In this document: one piece after another, positions 60,350 through 64,000 of the stretch
Layout: each line of letters opens with the position of its first letter
Numbering within the stretch: the stretch's first letter is position 1
The notes under the pieces: model-generated
Databases searched by the model: none
Told to the model about the DNA's origin: nothing
The model's input: the letters and a program-made list of their open reading frames with translations, nothing else
Translations under genes and position numbers: made by a program
DNA from: Siphonodentalium dalli
Taxonomy: Eukaryota; Mollusca; Scaphopoda; Gadilida; Siphonodentaliidae
Direction: 5' to 3'
Length of the DNA: 64,000 bases
Assembly (NCBI GenBank): GCA_032622095.1
Contig: CP136061.1
Location: 198,258,935-198,322,934, forward strand

Positions 60350-62000
60350 CATTTGTATATAACTTTGGTGGATATCGGCGACTGATAAATTCTTATCAAT
60401 GTTAGTGTCCCTACTCTCTCCATACCTAACCGAAACTGCACCAAAGATGGCGTCTTTAACCCACATGATTTAGTCCCTCGTATAATTGGAGAAGAAAGTG
60501 GAAATTAGTGGAAATTAGTGCTAAACATATTTGTGTCAGCTTTTGTGCCCCTCCCCTTCCCATTCATGACTTGAACGGCGTCACTTTTGACATATATTAA
60601 CCGCGTCAATTAGACTCCTGATACCATGAGGATGATTATTTATAAGTTTAGTGGTAACCGGCAGATAACACATTCTTATCAAATTTAATGCTCCCACCCA
60701 ACTCACACAAATGGCACCAAATTGGCGTCTTTAAATCACACGATTATAAATTCCACGTATCATTGAGAAGAAGAATTATGTGTCAATTTGTGCCCCCCCC
60801 CCCCCGTGCACCACTGACTCCAACGGCACCATATAATGGGACGCGATTATGTATAGGTTTGGTAGGAAACGACGACGAAAATATTTTATAATTTCTGCTG
60901 CCCCTCCATCTTTTCTGTCTATGACACCAACTATGGAAAATTATAAACCAAACCATTATCTTCCTCGTAAAAAAGTTACCCCTGTTAGACCCCTTATGTG
61001 GTATCTAGATGGCCCCGTGAAGTTATATAGACCACAGACAAACATTCGCAAGTATATGCACCAAATGTGGCGTCTTTATAAATCCACACGATTTGATTCC
61101 TCGTATCGTTGGATAAGAACATTTATTAATTTGGTGGCAATTTGCGCTTAGCATATTTTTATCAGTTTTTTGTTCACCCTCCCCTCCCTATCGTTGACTC
61201 AAGAGGCTCCACTTTTTACATCTATAAACCACACGATTAGACCTATTATGAAGATGGTTATATACAAAATTGGTGGAAATCGGCGACTAAACAAATTCGT
61301 ATCAAATTTAGTAGTCGCATCTCTCACCCAAACAGCACCCATTTGGCGTATTTAAGCCACAATATTAGATTCCTCGTATCACGGAGAAGCATATGTATCA
61401 AAGCGGTAGAAATCGGCGTTAAAATATTTGTTATCAATGTTGGTGCCATTCCTCCCCATGCAACCCTGACTCGAACGGGCCTACCGTTTGACAACTTTAA
61501 ACCACATCAATACACTACTGATACTATGGAGATGATTATGTATACATTTGGTGGTAATTTGCGACTGAACAAATTATTAACAAATGTAGTACCCCCCCCC
61601 CCGGATCTCTCATTCAAACGGCACCAATTTGGCATCTTTAGATCACACGATTAGAGTCCTTGTTTCACGGAGAAGAATGTGCAACTATTTCGTGGAAATT
61701 GGAGCTAAAATATGTTTTTTATAAATTTTGGTTCCCCTATCCCCTTCCGTACACGCTGACTCGAATGGTGCCACTTTTGACATCTTTAAACCGCACCATT
61801 ATATTTCTAATATCATGGAGATGATTATGTACAATTGGTGGAAATGCAAATGAAACAAAAAACAAAACCTTTTCTGCACCTGACAACAACGGCGTAACTT
61901 TAGAAATTTCTAACTCGCAGCATTATCTTCCTCGAAAAATTGACCCATGTTAGACCCCTTTGGTGCCATCTAGATGGTTCCCCGTGAATTTCTATCGAAC
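60350..62000 (+). repeat. Higher-order tandem array, about 280-bp period
   Basis: TTTGGCGTCTTTAAA-type anchors at 60449, 60724, 61069, 61345 and 61631. Between them, related half-units with CACTTTTGACATCTTTAAAC and ATGGAGATGATTATGTA (60583, 61207, 61480, 61770). So each ~280-bp period is a dimer of diverged ~140-bp monomers. C-runs sit at one place in several units. ORFs of 61-136 codons here are repeat artefacts. Confidence 0.75.
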
Positions 62001-64000
62001 ACAGAGACAGACAGACATTCGCAAATATAGATGTAAGACAACATGCATGTTCACCACCAAACAATCACTATATTTGGGTAATTAGCTTGTAATTAGATGA
62101 AGAAAAGCCAAAAGGAAAAAAAATCAAACACTGGTAAAAACGTGTTTTCTCGACCTACATGTATAACCCAGCTACCCACCCCGGCCCTGTGAAGGAATTT
62201 ATTTTTGCAGACCCACACCCGCCCCTTCTGGTTTATCTGCAAAAATCACAACGCAAACGAGTTGTCTGTAGTAATTCCAAGGGAAGCTCCAACTGTATTT
62301 CGCTCACTCTGTTGCAGCTGGACTATTTCAGCAGTATAGTTTACATCCATATATAGATAAATACATGTGTACATGAACAGTCCCTTGTGTTGTTTTTGTC
62401 AAACGGCCTTTGCAAAATTGAACAAATATTCTTGGTCTTGGACGCAGGGTTTGTTGCGCACCCCCACACATCATGCATAGAGGATCTGGATAAATGTGAC
62501 TAAATTAAGAATGTGTTGTTTTTCAATTTGAGGGCAAGTTTTTATAGTGATTTATTTAATATTTCCCAACATTTAACTACATGTGACCCAACACACCGTT
62601 CCCCCTTGGGTCCATTGAAACTATATATAGAGGAAAATTTCCGTGTCATCCTTGACTCGATATCGCAGTCCTGGTCCCACCAGACTTCTCATTCTAAACA
62701 CTTTAATATTGAGCTAATCTGGTGGATCTGAAGTCAGACCTGGTTACATGATATGTTCCCTCCAAGTCGGACCGCGGTCGTTCTTCAGCATGGACGAATA
62801 GCTTTAAATACACTTAATTTTGACAATCAAGTAACATAGTCACTAAAGCTAACTATATTGCAATTTATATTAACTGTGATACCAGAAAGTGTGTATAATT
62901 CCGTTAGTAAATAATCAATACATCCCATCGGAAAACACATGTTGTGGTAAAATGGCCGACGATCAAGTATATGGGCGAACCTAAACATTACATGACTACC
63001 CGTGCAATGTGGTGCACGGACACTCACCACAACATGTCACATAAACCTGGGTCGTTTAAATAATTGGTTCCCGTATGCATGTATCGGGAAGTAAACATTA
63101 CGCACGTGTAACTAATAGTATAAGTATACATAAGTGTATATACATGTACGTACCGCTCGGAGTACTCCATGTTCGCTCACTCTACATCACAGTTAATAAA
63201 CTTTTGTCAAATTAATGAAGTGTATGTCTCCACCATGACTTGTGAATATGGATTCGCCACCTGACTTTATTCAAAGGTAAACTAATGAGAGAAACATAAT
63301 TATACAGCTTAAGTGCGTTATACATCACTGCAGTACATTTAAATATATATGACAACTATACTATCACAGAGTAAATCGTACAAACAATTGATCGGAATTA
63401 GCTATCCCCGAGGCCGGACAATTCTATTTTTAGATCAAAATATTGCAGACTAACCAAAACAACAAGTTTTCTGACTGGATAGACGGTTTACCAACAACTA
63501 TAAAAGTAAGTATATATTGTATATACACATTTGCCGATCACAAGCGGGCTCCATTTGAGCGAACTTCTCATTTTATAGATACAAACGGCCTCTGATCACT
63601 TCAGAAAATAATTTTCTCGCAAAAACGCCCTCTTCAAATGTCATTTTGACATATATACATCATCAGTCGGAAATCCCACTATGAGGCAACGGAAAGGTCG
63701 TTATGTTTGCGGCTTTATTGACACTACCTCTTGGCTCGGGTTGGTTCACAATCTGAAAGTAGAAACTATTTATTTGGACACCCTACTCGTCAGTCACTGT
63801 ACGACTAGTCGTGTACTACGCCAATCACCTGTCGCGACGTTATACATGAATCGCACAGTAATTATTTGTTCCTTTAGACCCATTTAATCATAACTATGTC
63901 TTCGAATTGAACGTATATAGTCTGTCTGAATTACTGAAGTTATTCAATACAAATTGACCGTATTTTAACGGATTTTTGGGTACACACCGAAGAATGTGAT
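62001..64000. other. Intergenic, nothing recognised
   Basis: No gene supported. ORFs of 65-72 codons have no domain or splice context. Confidence 0.4.

Noticed and set aside
60056-60466. 136-codon minus ORF
   Set aside because: Part lies in the tandem array, the rest has no domain, and there is no splice or codon support.
1-64000. tRNA, rRNA or snRNA genes
   Set aside because: No B-box-like GGTTCGAAT with a partner A-box, and no rRNA or U6 signature was seen by eye; a tRNAscan or Infernal run was not possible.

Overview
This is AT-rich eukaryotic DNA with spliced genes (GT/AG introns in matching phase), many inverted-repeat transposons and LINE remains. It looks like the nuclear genome of an aquatic invertebrate. 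A mollusc or other lophotrochozoan is my guess from general texture only; no feature fixes the species. I saw no bacterial operons, CRISPR array, rRNA or tRNA.

Only two host genes can be assembled. (1) A minus-strand gene for a small secreted single-MAM-domain protein runs from 9547 down to 1115, in four exons with compatible phases. It has a TATA box at 9629-9637 and a 7.2 kb first intron full of transposons. (2) The 3' part of an SLC16/monocarboxylate-transporter-like gene lies on the minus strand in three exons (43649-43506, 42995-42246, 41815-41616). The exon or exons for the first membrane helices were not found.

The most striking object is a 14,026-bp, almost wholly palindromic element at 11861-25886. 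It has two ~6.34-kb inverted arms, a 1.34-kb asymmetric centre, termini AGTAGTATAGAAA / TTTCTATACTACT and a perfect 6-bp target duplication, CTGATA. The size, AG...CT ends and 6-bp duplication recall Polinton/Maverick elements, but no polymerase, integrase, ATPase or capsid gene was seen. Each arm has subterminal minisatellites built on GGTCGATGACC, a small basic/zinc-finger-like ORF, two unrecognised small ORFs, and an ORF with two PC4-like (p15 transcription coactivator type) domains. The zinc-finger-like and PC4-like ORFs each carry one in-frame stop, at the same place in both arms.

From 27850 to 36180 lies one decayed minus-strand LINE: endonuclease, linker, reverse transcriptase, then C-terminal part. 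It is broken by insertions: a 2.85-kb inverted-repeat element (32340-35190), a GC-rich palindromic element (30109-31379) and a third repeat (about 28090-29412) flanked by an inverted duplication of LINE sequence. The rest is dispersed repeats: a second fold-back element (47539-50551, TA duplication), an exact tandem triplication of a mariner-type MITE (53353-53834), several short hairpins (36933-37075, 37547-37607, 45660-45727), smaller inverted-repeat elements (40165-41412, 46236-47172, 54467-54887) and a higher-order tandem array (60350-62000).
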